A DNA stretch of 64,000 bases, taken from Polytrichum commune. Lineage: Eukaryota; Streptophyta; Polytrichopsida; Polytrichales; Polytrichaceae. The notes under the pieces were generated by a model that worked only from the letters and a program-made list of their open reading frames with translations, was not told where the DNA came from and ran no database searches. The stretch covers positions 19,344,001-19,408,000 of the forward strand of contig OX485803.1 in the NCBI GenBank assembly GCA_950295325.1, written 5' to 3'. The first letter of the stretch is position 1. Each line of letters starts with the position of its first letter. Shown piece by piece: positions 11,963 through 23,800 of this stretch. Position numbers and translations under genes: made by a program.

Positions 11963-12748
11963 CTTTTGGGTGGCATTGCGTTAACCGTTTTGTGTGCATC
12001 TGAATGCATAGTGAATATTTTGATGCTCAAATTAGGAAGCTTTTAGAGTGGGGGTTTGACTTACTTGTCTCCTTGGGTATATATAACTAATTATTTACAA
12101 GGAATAAAATTTTAAAAAAAGTTGAATTTCTCTTCAATTCCTTTACGCAATCTCACAAAAAGATTACACAAATTTCAAACCACTTCTTCTAACAGAATCA
12201 ACACTTTAAAAAAGAAAATCTTATTTCTATGCTACACAATATAACTAATATAACTACACTAAATATGATATTAAGTGTTTGATACACTAAATACGAACGC
12301 ATACACTAAATATCACTATATAACCCTATGAAAGTAAGTTACATTTAATGTAAACTCCAACACTAAATATCAACTATGGTAATATGTGGAAGTTACATGC
12401 ACAAATTTAGTGTCAGTAGAGATATGAATAAAAATTAACAATGATAAAAGGAGAAGGGAGGTGGCAATGGGGAAGTTGATGGCGCATTTATGTCTAACAC
12501 TAATTATCAAACAATGAAAAATTAGTGTTGAACAGGATAGGGTGATAACAACACTAAATATCATATTTAGTGTAGTTAGAACTAATTTGAGTGGTTACTT
12601 ACTCTGTGCGGGTGGGCCCCCCAGTCGGAGAGCACACAAGGAGGCGGGCCCCACAACGATGCTTCAAAGGGCACTCTAACTCATAACTTGTTAACTTTTA
12701 GTTTAGTGTTTGCGCACTCGCCGCCGGGTGGAGGAAGTTTAGAAAGCG
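11963..12748 (+). repeat. 478-bp tandem duplication, unit 2 (MITE inside)
   Basis: Matches unit 1 from CTTTTGGGTGGCATTGCGTT through the GAGGCGGGCCCC segment to the GGAAGTTTAGAAA-like end. It is lengthened by a 330-bp family B MITE at 12250-12579. Divergence of the flanks from unit 1 shows the duplication is not recent. Confidence 0.78.
12250..12579 (+). mobile_element. MITE, family B, copy 1, with empty-site paralogue
   Basis: A 330-bp element with ends ATAACTACACTAAATATG and its complement; the terminus itself is a near palindrome (ACACTAAATAT followed by ATATTTAGTGT). It is flanked by the 7-base direct repeat AACTAAT (12243-12249, 12580-12586), and unit 1 of the tandem duplication has a single AACTAAT at the matching place. 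Many subterminal ACTAAAT motifs occur. Three more copies are at 41656, 57256 and 62651. Confidence 0.85.
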
Positions 12749-13989
12749 GGAGCACATGACGAAGGCGATCATGCAAGCGTGGAAGCACAGGCAGGCTGCT
12801 GGCGCGGCCCCGGGTATTGGATCACACTTGAAGGTTGTGCAAAAGCGTAAGAGATGCTGGTCGTAGATTGAACAGTCGTAAAGGAAGCTACGGCGCGGTT
12901 GCCTCCATCTTACTTGTCATCGGCTAGTGTTGCTTTGTTGCGTGTGCGCAGAATAAACATGTTGGAACTCCCTCTTCGATCTTGACTTGGACAAGAAGCC
13001 GAGTCCCATTCCGCCTGCAGCCCGCCCTCGTGTCGTTGTAATTTCCAGAGTGTCTGTGGAGATCCTTCCACCACTGCGGCAGTGCTCCGCCTCATTCGAT
13101 GCCGTGCATGACCACGGGTTGCTGGATGCTCACGTCATCCTCGTGTTCGACCACGCTTACCACTCTACAAAAGTGCCCGGACTGGGTATTTGTTTGTGAT
13201 TAGGAGGTAGAGTAGTTGCAGCTGCTTCGGACCGCACGCTGCCCAAGGCAACAGACAATTCTCGGGGAATAGTGTTGTGTGATTTTGTGTCCTTTTTCTT
13301 TTTGCCTTTGTTTTGTTTTGTGTTGTTTTGTGTGCGCGCGCGCGCGCAGCGGGAAGTGTTTTGAGGTGATTTTCATTTTGACTGATTCTAGCACACACCT
13401 GAGGGTTTTGTATGCGCATCCTGCACACCAAAAAGATAGATATATCCCTGCAATCATTGTAGCTCCTCTTGCCTTGCACCAGTTGGTGTTTTTCGTCCTG
13501 CTGATTTGTCAGCGGCTTTATCGTACGTGTTATCGAAACATTTATAAGAAACTAATAGAAGGTGTTATATGCTTCCTCCGCCCAGCTGACACCGCCAAAT
13601 TCTACATAGACAGCAACTTTGAATGCTCACCGGCTTGGTATGACACAGATATGCCATAATTGGTTCTGTGCGTGGGATGTTTTTGAGTTTATGGAAAGGT
13701 TTTTCTCTTGATTACTCAATCGTTGAGATTCTCTCAAGACACTGAGCATTCATTAGCTATCTAGAAGATATTAACTGCTGCTTTCGGCCGCCCGCACGCT
13801 GCCGAGTTAGACATCGACAGCAATTTCTCGCTGGCCACTTCGAAACAGACATGCAGGTATCCTGTTATGTACAGAGATAGATAGGGAAGAGGTGTTTGCT
13901 GAAGTCGATTCCAAGGTTTTTGGAAGGTTCAAGACCTTGTTCTCGACAAGTTGTTAGTGGCGATCGAATCCGTTGAGGTTGCAGCAGAC
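12749..13989 (+). other. Upstream/leader region of the lipase gene
   Basis: GC rises relative to the MITE-rich DNA to the left, and the region is probably promoter plus 5' leader. An imperfect duplication of about 75 bp links 13572-13655 and 13781-13856 (shared ACATCGACAGCAATTT / ACATAGACAGCAACTTT core). An alternating purine-pyrimidine run GCGCGCGCGCGC sits near 13335-13346. The 126-codon frame 13279-13659 has no family features. I cannot place a transcription start. Confidence 0.45.
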
Positions 13990-16900
13990 ATGGTGCATAC
14001 AAGCGCAACAGTGTCACCTGATGCAGCATCCACGAACGAAATGGCGAGTATTAGTAGTAGGCAAGAGAAACATCAGGAGTTGCCAAGTACTCATGAACCG
14101 CAACAGCAACAACATTTTATAAGCCTGGCGAGTGTGCAGTCCGATCCTTCCTTAATGAACTTCAAATCGTACAAGCACCGGCGCCATAACTCTCTTTTCT
14201 CCTCTTCCTCCGTGGACTCAGGTGCAGCAACTCGTCATGTCGGGAAATCTGCTTCTGGCAAATTTCACCACGATTGGAAGCTCGGAGATCTGTGGTACTC
14301 TCGTAAGGCTTCAGGAAAGGAGAACCTAACCGCGGCTAATGATATTGCCAGCAGTGGTCCTACTCCTTCACGTACTGAAAGTTTCGCTGAGGATCGATCA
14401 GAGGATGTGAGCAGTCGGCGCGGGTTGAAGAAAATCTCGGAGACCAGAAAACCACATCGGGAGTGGAAAATTGGAGACTTTTGGTATACACGACGGCACG
14501 AGAGTCCTCATGTGGATAAGGTTGAGGATGGGACTGCTGCTGATGAATCTGTTACATCGGAATTCAGGTCCACTCAAGTCTCCGGAATCCCAGTGTCTGC
14601 TCCGGTAGGTGATGACGTGACCACAGGGACCACCGAATTAGATGCGGAAATCGTTAAAATCGATCTTTCGAGTAATTCGGAACATAGCCTGCATTACACA
14701 AGCTTGGGAGTGTTCACAAGCTCCAAATTCAGCAGCTCGGATTTGGAGGAAAGTGCCGACAATAATAACATCAATGGCTCGTCACCGCCGAGTAGCCAGC
14801 TGAGAGATACCGAGGTAAGTTCAAAGTAGCAACTCTCGCCGGTAGAGCACTTAAGAATTTGTTCCTGAATTACTTCTACTGATGCTTTTAAAGGATTAGT
14901 GATTTGCTATTTCACAAACAATCCGAGCAACATCCAACGTGGAAAGAGGAGGGGGTTGAGAGGAAGGAGTCCATGCATACCGTGTACGTGTGAATTAGAA
15001 AAAAGGTTTAATATAATACATGCAAATGTCGATGTATCAAGTCCCCCCTCTAAATGTGTAACTTGTTTCTAAACCACTTCTAACTAAATTGGTGATGTGT
15101 TATTTCACAATTCGGAATCTGAGAATCATCAAGCTTGGAAAGATAGGGCGTTTAAGAGGAAGGGATTTATTAATACCATCGGTGTCTGGAATAACAAAGG
15201 CTCATTACACTCTGACTAAAAGGGATGTTTCTAGATCCAATTAGAAGCCATTTTCCACCACCATCCAGAACTTCCTCCTAGTAGGTGTTAATATTTTCAC
15301 CCATTGGAGATGTTGCTTAATTTCTAGAGTCTATTAGTGTACGCAATGGCCACTTGGGTTAACAAAGGTGTGCCAGTGCATTTTATCACACAGAATACGC
15401 TGTTAACAATGCAGTATGTTGTGGAATGTATGTGGAAGTGCAATGTAAGAAATCATGTGTGGGGGAGCCCGAGGGAAGTACACTAATTTTTTTGTTTTGT
15501 GTCATATGATATTTAATGTCACTATGGTAACTTTTCTAGTGGGATCACTTCTTATGAATACATTTACAAGTATTGTCATCCCAACTTTCTTTTAGTCCAT
15601 TGAAATGCCATTTATTGAAAAAAAATTTAGAATATTATACATCCCAACATTTTTGTAGTGAAATATTGTCATTCATGATTGAAACTCGGGTGACAAAAAC
15701 TTAGTGACAGTTTTTGTAACATTGTAAATCTATGATACCCAATTGTTATTACAAGGAATGACATTGTTAGGTTACAAGTAATGTTGGTGACACTACACAA
15801 ACATTTTACAATTAGTATTGAGCAAGACAAATAGAATTGATGACACTAAATACAACATTTTGTGTACTTATATGCAAGAGGCACTTGGACTATAGTTTGA
15901 CCCTATACAAAATGCTTATAATACGAAAGCAAACCAAAACAGTCCTTGTGTCTTACAAATATTTTACGAGTTCTTACTTGGGTATTAATGATTGACGTGG
16001 ACAAGCTTGAGCTAACTTAGCCGCTATCCTTCATCTTTATTATCAAAAACTTGTTCATTGTAATCCTTTGAATAATTTTGTACTTCTAAATGTAGACAGT
16101 TTCATGACATGTGCTTTGGCGAAATTGCTCAAGTACTTTATATGGATATGTCAACAATTTAGAAAAATGAACTGGCTCATCTGTAAGTAGATGAATATTT
16201 TCCCCGTTCAATCATTAAGAAGACGATTACTAATCCCTGGGCCGGGTGTTGTATCATAAGCAGAAGGCGCCTCTGTCAGTCAGGTGGCGAGAGATTCAAG
16301 GCGCGAAGAATTGGGAGGGATTGTTGGACCCCCTGGACCTGGACCTTCGGAAGGAGATTCTTCGTTATGGTGAGTTCGCCCAAATGGCATATGACAACTT
16401 TGAATTCGACCAACGCTCCAAGTATGCTGGGAGCGCCCGGTTCCCGAAGCAGAGGCTCTTCGAAAAGCTCTACAAGGCCGACTGCGGATACGAGGTGACC
16501 AGATACTTGTATGCTACGTGTGAGAACCCCCTCCCCGGTGTCATACAGTCGTCTCTGTGGAGAAGAGCGAAGTGGGACATGCAGTCAAATTGGATGGGGT
16601 TTGTGGCCGTGGCAACGGATCCCAAGGAGATCGAGAGGTTGGGAAGGAGGGACATTGTGGTTTCGTGGCGGGGGACCATGAGGACAATTGAGTGGCTGGT
16701 GGATGCACAAATCCAGATGGCCCCCATGACCATTGCGCCCGACCCCCAACACGAGAGTTCTGCATCTTTATCGCATTACCACCACCATGCGGTAGACCTG
16801 CGGCCGAAAGTGGAGAAGGGGTTCTGGTGCTTGTACACATCCAAGCGCACAGGATCTCAATTCAACCAAAAAAGTGCTTCCGAGCAGGTTCGTTATATCT

Positions 16901-18505
16901 CTGTCGCCGTTTTCGTGCAAACAAATGATCTAATGTTTATTCTGTATGTGGAGCAACCCCATTGTCAAGTGTTAAAAAACCTCCAAAATTATGAGCGCAT
17001 GATACATAGGCTTTTGGTTCGTAGAGCAGTGTGCTCTTGTTTCAAATTAAGTCAAGCTTTTCCTCCTTAAAAGGGGGCAAACGTTTATAACACCTATCAA
17101 GGGGGAGAGAGTTTTGGGGAGGGGAGGGTGAAAAGGATGATTACTATTATAGACCTTGGGGATTGCTATTCCCAGCGAAATCAAACCCCTAAATAGCTCT
17201 TAAATTGAGGTAAAAGACCCCAAATTAGTTTAGAGAGCTTAAATTGAGATTAACCAACAACCAACCTATAGGATATAGGTTTTTATTATTATCCCCTTTG
17301 TATGTGTAATGAAAAAAAGGGTTAAAAAGAGGTAGCAGCTCTCATGGTTCTCAATGCGAGGTTTGTAGTCACCATTAACAAGGTTGGGGCCACACAAGGG
17401 TGCCAAGAGCCATAATCCTCCTCTTTTACTAAGCCTTTTATCTTTAATGCGAGACAAATTATTTACCTATGGGTGCATTGTTTATTCACTACCCCTCCTA
17501 TGAGCACCCTCCCATTAAGTGTAGCATCCTCGTCTCAAATTGTAGCATCCAATGAAGTTTCAATTGTTCAACGTACAACCCTTGTTAGAGATTCTACTTA
17601 TCTCTCCAAGTACCCTACAATGTGAGACACTTAAATGTATTCTTAGCACCCAAAATATAACTTGAGGGAAACTATTTAGCACTTATAATAATAGTGTACC
17701 TATCTGAGATCTATCATTCAATGGCCAACATCGTTAGGATAATTCTCTAATGCACATGAATGTAATGCATTGACTTCATGAAATGCATGTAACTTCATGA
17801 AAATAACAACAATGTGTTTTACCATTCCAGGTCATACAAGAGCTAACAAGGTTGCTGGAGCTTTACAAAGGGGAGCCTCTGAGCATCACACTCACAGGCC
17901 ACAGCCTTGGGGGCGCATTGGCTGCTCTCACAGCCTACGAAATAGCAGAGAGAGGCATGAACAAATTACAAACACAAAACACCAAAGGGAATACCCATGA
18001 AACCACCATCCCGGTGACGCTCTTCACCTTTGGTAGCCCCCGCATGGGGGATGCCATGTTCCGAAAGCGGTTTGAGGAGTTGCAGCTAAAGGCCCTACGT
18101 ATTGTGAATGTGCATGACCTAGTGCCCAAGGCCATTGGTGGGTTTCATCCCCCTTGGGGAGAGACTTACAGACATGTGGGCGTCGAGTTGGCCGTGAATC
18201 ACAAGCTCTCCACCTACATGAAGCCCACAAGGGATCCTTTGGATTGGCATAATCTGGAATGCTACTTACACCATATCGATGGGTACCCAGGGCCCAACTC
18301 CAAGGAATTTAAGCTCATCACAGGCCGGGACCCTGCTTTGATTAACAAAGCAGCAGATATTCTGCAAGATGAGTTTTGTATTCCTCCATATTGGTGGCAA
18401 CAGGAAAACAAGGGGCTCATCATGTCTGCAGAAGGGCGGTGGGTGGAGCCCGACCGCTCATTTGAGGATACTCCATCGCTTGAAAACCAAGACAGATTCT
18501 TGTAA
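13990..18505 (+). CDS. Phospholipase A1-I (DAD1-like) class-3 lipase, plastid type
   Basis: Predicted to hydrolyse the sn-1 acyl chain of membrane glycerolipids, as plastid PLA1-I/DAD1-type enzymes do, releasing fatty acids for oxylipin synthesis or lipid turnover. Exons: 13990-14814, 16264-16887, 17831-18505; all junctions are phase 0 and GT-AG, giving 707 residues. The start is the first ATG after an in-frame TGA at 13900. Residues ~280-330 carry the subfamily signature (RWREIQGAKNWEGLLDPLD, LRYGEFAQ). DIVVSWRGT lies at 405-413. The nucleophile is Ser508 in GHSLGG; Asp579 (HDLVP) and His630 (YLHHIDGY) complete the triad, so the enzyme looks intact. The N-terminal ~270 residues are Ser-rich, contain a motif repeated at 96-106 and 159-169 (WKxGDxWYxRK/R), and may include a transit peptide. 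Intron 1 (1449 bp) holds a family A MITE. The gene converges on the MOS1 homologue. Family assignment is firm; substrate is inferred. Confidence 0.88.
15479..15866 (+). mobile_element. MITE, family A, copy 3, in lipase intron 1
   Basis: Runs from TACACTAATTTTTT to TTTTGTGTA and aligns with 9992-10429 (GGTAACTTTTCTAGTG, CTTCTTATGAATACATTT, GTTGGTGACACTACACAAA). It lies wholly within the 1449-bp first intron, away from both splice sites. Both ends have decayed more than the interior. Confidence 0.65.
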
Positions 18506-20857
18506 AAGAGTGTCACGATCCAGAAACTCTGAGGCCCCTACTGCAGAGTCGGTTAACTATAACCATTGTTAAGGAGTGCTAGAGAACTATATGTCAAGAA
18601 CCCCTGACTATAGTTAACCGGTAGTTTCATGACCACAATGATAGTAAACTGAAACTCTGAATTGAACTGGTCTTGAGAGTTAAGTTTCGCTCCTCGATTC
18701 TCATGGGATTGAAGCTCTTCAGAGAGATAAAAGAAGAGAAGGCCTGTTATGGTATGGCTAGCTCATGCTAACTCTAGGGAAGGTTGGTGTGGCCACAGAT
18801 TCTAGGTAACTCTAATACAACTAGCCCTTAATCAGCGGTGCAGTCCAGATTGATCAGGGTCACATTGGCCCAGAATACAACACCATGAGATTAAGCACAT
18901 CAAGTAGAATGTTCATATCATAGGCATACAGGGAGAGCAAGAACATGTCATGTTCGCTTGACCTCCAGAATAGCATAGTGCTCAATGGCTTCCAAGATTT
19001 CATGATGCACTAAACCCTAACCCTAAATGCCAAGCCCAAGCAATGATCCCTCACTCGTTCAAACCCTGTATTTGAAACATAGATACCTATTAAAGCCGGC
19101 TCATATTAGCCTGCAGTGAACATGCCCAAACTTACATTTTGTCCTTGGCTTCACAAAACCAGAAGCTTGCACATTGTTACCATTCAAGCACAGGAACACG
19201 TAGTGGATTTTTCCAACCACCAGATTCTCAAGAAGCACACATACCAAAGTTGTTGTTGGAATAAAGTGTAGACCTTATGCAGTCACTCTTCTTGAGTCAA
19301 CACCTATATTTGCATGCTATTGCCAAGGCTAGTAGTTCTAAATGGACATCATAAGGACATTATGGATAACTTGCCTTAAAAAGTGTCTCGTGACAAGATT
19401 GAATTGTGTGCCCACAGTACATGAACTGCTTTGACTTTAATTGTTATCACTTTGACCTCCTAGAAGTTCTGTATCTCAACTTCAATCTTACAACTGAACA
19501 CGAAAATCTGTGATTCACAATGTTAAACGGATGAGACAAATCCTATTTAAGTCTAGGGAGTTGAGAATGCCCAGAATATGATCACATTAGTTACACTGGC
19601 CTATCTGAATGCGAGGAGTGGCAAAATTGAATCCACAACACTACTCTAGATGGAACATCATTGAGTGTGCAGCATTCTAAGTCCGCCCATCACTTGGAAA
19701 GCATTCTTGATAATATGGCAAGGAACCAAATACAAATTCATGTCAGTTGAAAGAGAGGGTATGACTTTAAAACTTGGACCATCATGAAGATTGTGAATTG
19801 CAATTGATCTACCTGAATTAGCCTGTCAATCTATCTACAGAAATGACATGAGACCCACCAAAATGCTGGAGGTACTTTCTGAACCATATGAAGCTAAAGA
19901 TATTGCTAGACAATACCAGTGCTCATCCAGGATAGACATAGTACATGAATACCAGGGCAACCTTGATGAATTCAAATTATTGTGCAGATGCAACCCCATA
20001 TGCAAGTGAGGCCAGGTAAATGCCATAAAATACACAGCAATTTGCTTCACCTGTATAATACAACATAAATCTGACAGAGAACTTTAGATGAACCTGAAGC
20101 AAATTAATCAGACTACAATCTGACGTTCAGTGCCATTTTGGCATATGTAGAACTACAAGGTAGCAGGAAAAGCCGCACACATGGTAATCACCAAGTCTAG
20201 GCATTTAAAAATATCCTTTAAATATTTCTTTCCACTCAAGCCCAACCTCTACAAGAGAAAGTCGCACTCTATCTTTTGGAAGACGAGAGAATGCTCTTGA
20301 AAATTGATACACAGGACAGACTTCGATTGAATGTCTCAGCATATCTTCACCGCCTACCTTTACTGGTCAAAGCAGTTCCCACCACATTTAGAAACAGCTC
20401 AACTAAGGCTGAGAGGTTAACTGCAGAGATGGACTTCACAATAAAGCTAGACTTAGAATCACCTTGTTGAGGACGATTCGATTGTAGTGCGATGAAGAAT
20501 GAAGACGAGACGAGAGGTAGGAATGGGGCATCTCCAGCAGATGGAGGCAGTTGCCTTGTTCATTAGAAATATTGTCACGCGACGAAGAAACTCCCCAAAC
20601 CAACGGCTGTATCACTACAGAGTACAAGTGGGGGAGCATCTGATTGATTCCCTGGTTGTAGGGGAATCAAAAAGCAGTATCAAAAATTGGAACACTAAAT
20701 ATGACGATCTGGGAGGATTGGAGCATGGATCAACAAAACTTGGCAAGACCATCTAGAGCTCTGAAGCATTGAACTTTGCACTGCAATGCCAAGCTCCCAA
20801 AAGACTACTGCTCACCAACAAACCTACCATCTTGTATCAGTTGGATAGCGCAGTAAA
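18506..20857. other. Convergent 3' flanks of lipase and MOS1 genes
   Basis: The two genes point at each other across 2.35 kb. Part of this must be their 3' untranslated regions, but no clear AATAAA signal fixes either end. A two-unit telomere-like CCCTAACCCTAAA run is at 19012-19027. The small frames at 20276-20756 lie antisense to the probable MOS1 3' untranslated region and show no family features. Confidence 0.5.
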
Positions 20858-23800
20858 TCAAAGACTGATTGTGGCTTGACTTCCCTCAGTACCATTGAAC
20901 ATGGCTGTGCCTGTGTCACCACTGCTCCTACGAGGGGATGATGCAGGCTTTGCCACATAAACCTGCTCCCAATCAAAAGTCCAACAGTGAATAAGCAGGC
21001 AATTTGTGGGATGGAAAATTGAGCTTGAATGCTAGAGAGAAAGATGAACCATCCAACAGGAAGGTTTCAAAGAACAAAGTTCCAAACCTGTTTCAACTTG
21101 GATGAAGGAGCAAAAATCTTCTCGCCAGAGCTTCCGCGTTCTCCTATTGGAGGCCGCCCTTGGGTCCCGCCCCCTTTCCGGTGCGCTTGGCTCATTGACC
21201 AGTTGTTTGCTGTGCCAACACGGGGTGAGTTTTGCTGTGAAGGACCTCTTTGTTCGGAGTAATTCATTTGATGGTGAGAGTGAGGTTGCCCCATACCACC
21301 CAGTCCCTGTTGCTGTTGAAGTTGAGTCTGAGATTGAATGTGATTTGGTGGAACACGGCCACCATTGGCTCCAGAATTACTGTAAGCACCAGAATTCCCA
21401 CCCATGCCTGGATTCACAGTGCCCACTGTGCTTCCATTTCCACTACCCATAGAGTTTCCTCCTCGAGTTACCCTAGATGATCGACGATTGCTCCGTAATT
21501 TGTTGTTCCCTGCATATAATTGTGCAAACTGTTGGTATCCGTATTTTCACACCTAATTTCACAAACTATAATGCAAAATCACAAGAAAAATAGACTAGAA
21601 CTTCGTGGCAAATTCAACCCATAGAAAGTATCCCTTTGACATTAAGTAAAGCCGAAGTAATGCATTGATCACTTAATTGCCTCACAGACTGAAATTCTCA
21701 GTAACAAAATGAGGAAAAACTCCCTTACCTGGTGAGGACATGGGTGCAGGCTGGTTGCTTACAAGACCTCTGCCAGAGTTCCGCTGACCGCTGTATTGCG
21801 AGCTAGAGCTAGGTACAGAGGAGGAAGTATCACCCAATCCTAATTCATCGGGAAACTGGGCAGCGGCATCCATTGACGAAAAGTTTCCACTGCCCACTTG
21901 ATTTGAACTATGACCCAGATTGAAGCCTCCAGAGCTTTCCATCATGTGAGGAGCTCGTCTGGACTGCTGCATAGCAAAGCCCATTGATATAGGTACACTG
22001 TGCAGTTGGGACGGAACATGTGTCCACTGAGAAGGAATTGAAGAGTCTGCACCAGGAATCTGCAAGAAGTGGTCCAAGTTATAAAGACCCAGAGACTTAT
22101 AACCTCATGCATCCTTTAAAAAGATGCATCTCTTGGACAGTCGAACTAGAAAATAGACATGTAACTGGTTAAACTATCTGAGCACTTCAATAGACAAAGT
22201 GAGCTTGGTTAGTTTAATTCTTAAGGGAATGCCACTCCAGGAAGGGTCCACCAGAATTAGCCAAACTGGCTCACAGTATTACTTCTGTTATAGCATGGAT
22301 ACATTGACCATCCTAATAGGACCAGCAGCTATCAATTATTTTAGTTGCACTAAACCTCTGACTCAGAATACAGATATAAAAAGTGCAGTGTCAGAATTCT
22401 CATATGGACTTAACAAGGACCATCTACCAATAGAAAAGAAAATTCCAAATATTTCCCAATATTTGACAAGCTATTACACTAAACATAGAATAAATTTGGT
22501 AAATCCACAATGGCTTCCTTCCTAATGCAAAAATGTGGTAGGGTACGATGATTTCATCTACTATATTTGAGATGAAACAATCGGACAAAGCAGAACTTAA
22601 CAATACAATGTAATTGTAGGACAGGAGGTCAACACTCAAACAAGGCAACATGAATGTTATTTCAGCTTATTTCCACAAAATGGTAATATATTATTATTAC
22701 CTATATTACGAAGAAACTCAGCAAGCTTGACAAGTCTAGCAATTATCATGAGAGCTATTTCAGGCACAATGAGAGTAGTCCTACCTGAAATGGAGCAGAC
22801 AAGTTCAGATCAAATGGCCCAGGGGGTGGGGCAACTGGCATTACTGCCGGACCTGGAGCCATACGTTGAATGTTGCCGGAGCCCCTTTGGCCCCCCATCA
22901 TGCCTCCTAAGCTGTCACTGTTGCTCATACCTACAACACCTGGACCTGACGACCACACAGGGGTATGTTTCCAATCGGGCTGCTTGCCTGATAAACACAA
23001 AGAGCTCAATCAGCATAGATTTAGGACTCGAGACACTCTACATTTTCTAATTCACAACAGAAGAGGACAGCACACCCTGAGCCATAATCTAGTAACTATG
23101 AATGTTGAAACTAAAGAAATATTCAACTACTGAATACAACCACCTTGGCAGTACGTAGTCATCATATATACAACCATGTTCACTACACCACCTAGTCCAT
23201 GGGAAAATGTGATGCGAGGAAACCAACTGAACATGATTGAGGGATCTAGATAAGAGCTTGCCTGAAGGAAGATATGTCGGGCTCATGAATCCCAGTTGGC
23301 CAAATTGACTGACTGGAGCAAAGGGATTAGTATACACCAGCATATGAGGTGGGGCTATTGCTCCACCTGGGTTGATAAATTGACCAGTAAAGCCAGAAGG
23401 GGGTGGCCCTCCATAATAAGAGTCCACACTTGAATGCTGCGGTTGCCAGCCCCCTCCACTGGGGCCAACACCAGAGATACCCTGATCATTGGAGCTCTGA
23501 TGACCAGAGACTTCCTTAGTATGTCCAAATGGGAAGATCTGGCCACCCAACATTTGGCTCATTTCCAACCCAGAGAATGGTAACTGACCAGAGTTGGAAA
23601 GAAGACTCGAGCCTGCCCCTGGCGATCCCCTTAAAGAAAGGGGGGGCTCCACTGACAGATCAGCAGGCAGGGCTGCAGCCATGGAGTCCTCCATCATTGG
23701 AGATTGCAAATGCACTGGCATACCGCTACCCAAACCCAGACCTGAAAAATCCAAAGAATGACAACTATGATTTTTGCGAATGAAGTTTTTTGCTTCTAGA

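Noticed and set aside
13279-13659. 126-codon + strand frame in the lipase upstream region
   Set aside because: No family motif, biased Cys/Phe/Leu content from T-rich DNA, and no splice link to the lipase exons.
13951-13989. Upstream extension of the lipase first exon from a TTG codon
   Set aside because: No ATG precedes 13990 after the in-frame stop at 13900; a TTG start is not expected in a plant nuclear gene.
19012-19027. Interstitial telomere
   Set aside because: Only two CCCTAAA-like units here, and the CCTAAACCCAAA run near 50030 is a variant; too short to be a telomere scar.
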